Assembly: GCA_945643635.1 (NCBI GenBank)
Contig: CALZFC010000018.1
Coordinates: 2,133,501 to 2,197,500, forward strand
DNA from: Allodiplogaster sudhausi
Lineage: Eukaryota; Nematoda; Chromadorea; Rhabditida; Diplogasteridae
Direction: 5' to 3'
Length of the DNA: 64,000 nucleotides
In this document: in pieces, positions 63,926-64,000 of the stretch
Layout: each line of letters starts with the position of its first letter
Position numbering within the stretch: the first letter of the stretch is position 1
The notes under the pieces: generated by a model
Seen by the model: the letters and a program-made list of their open reading frames with translations, nothing else
The model's database searches: none
What the model was told of the DNA's origin: nothing
Translations under genes and position numbers: made by a program

Positions 63926-64000
63926 CTGGAGGCAGTGCTTCTTTGTTCTTCTTGGTCTTCTCGAATGCTTCGTCCCCATGAACAGTCTTGATGTGCTTCC
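63926..64000 (-). CDS. Fifth-finger exon of a TRA-1/GLI-type gene, partial
   Basis: The minus strand reads RKHIKTVHGDEAFEKTKKNK, then EALPP, to a good donor at 63926. It continues beyond the window edge. The HGDEAFEKTKK stretch resembles the sequence after the last finger in TRA-1. It duplicates the exon at 61853-61973 but keeps five residues lost there, so this may be the intact gene and the other a duplicate. The name TRA-1 is inferred from finger sequence only. Confidence 0.7.

Overview
The window is a piece of an animal genome, almost certainly a nematode, and not Caenorhabditis elegans itself. Genes are split into short exons with ordinary splice sites. Several start codons lie 8-14 bases after a 3' splice acceptor with no nearby donor, as expected for spliced-leader trans-splicing. 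Nematode-type families are present: a Major Sperm Protein exon, small secreted ShKT-domain proteins, Srg-like chemoreceptors and TRA-1/GLI-type zinc fingers. Nothing prokaryotic is seen. GA/CT microsatellites occur throughout.

Layout. 1-5 kb: three tandem, degenerating copies (A, B, C; - strand) of an unidentified gene, with GA tracts and a 26-bp minisatellite. 5-10 kb: a small membrane protein (-), ribosomal protein S9 (-) and LSM1 (+), the last two divergent. A 305-bp MITE sits in an S9 intron. 10-16 kb: a gene-poor CT-rich stretch, then UMP-CMP kinase (+) in seven clean exons. 16-22 kb: FAD synthase (-), convergent with the kinase. 23-29 kb: a long multi-exon membrane protein (-) that I could not identify. 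30-34 kb: two near-identical ShKT genes facing tail to tail.

35-61 kb is a mobile-element zone. It holds a 4.9-kb DNA transposon with about 650-bp inverted ends and a multi-exon transposase-like gene; a 5'-truncated LINE; a 9.5-kb foldback element with TA-flanked CAGTG ends and a 338-bp tandem array inside; and two TTAA-flanked elements that share one TTAA. Chemoreceptor pseudogene copies are scattered between them, with a U2 snRNA fragment, a strong hairpin and a truncated MSP gene.

61-64 kb: zinc-finger exons of a TRA-1/GLI-type gene (-). They carry a frameshift and a lost zinc ligand, and a 1.1-kb GA tract separates two copies of the last finger exon. The gene runs off the right edge.

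The housekeeping genes (S9, LSM1, UMP-CMP kinase, FAD synthase) look intact and act in unrelated processes. I see no operon. Exon limits for S9, LSM1, the kinase and the ShKT genes were worked out base by base and keep frame; limits for other genes are approximate.
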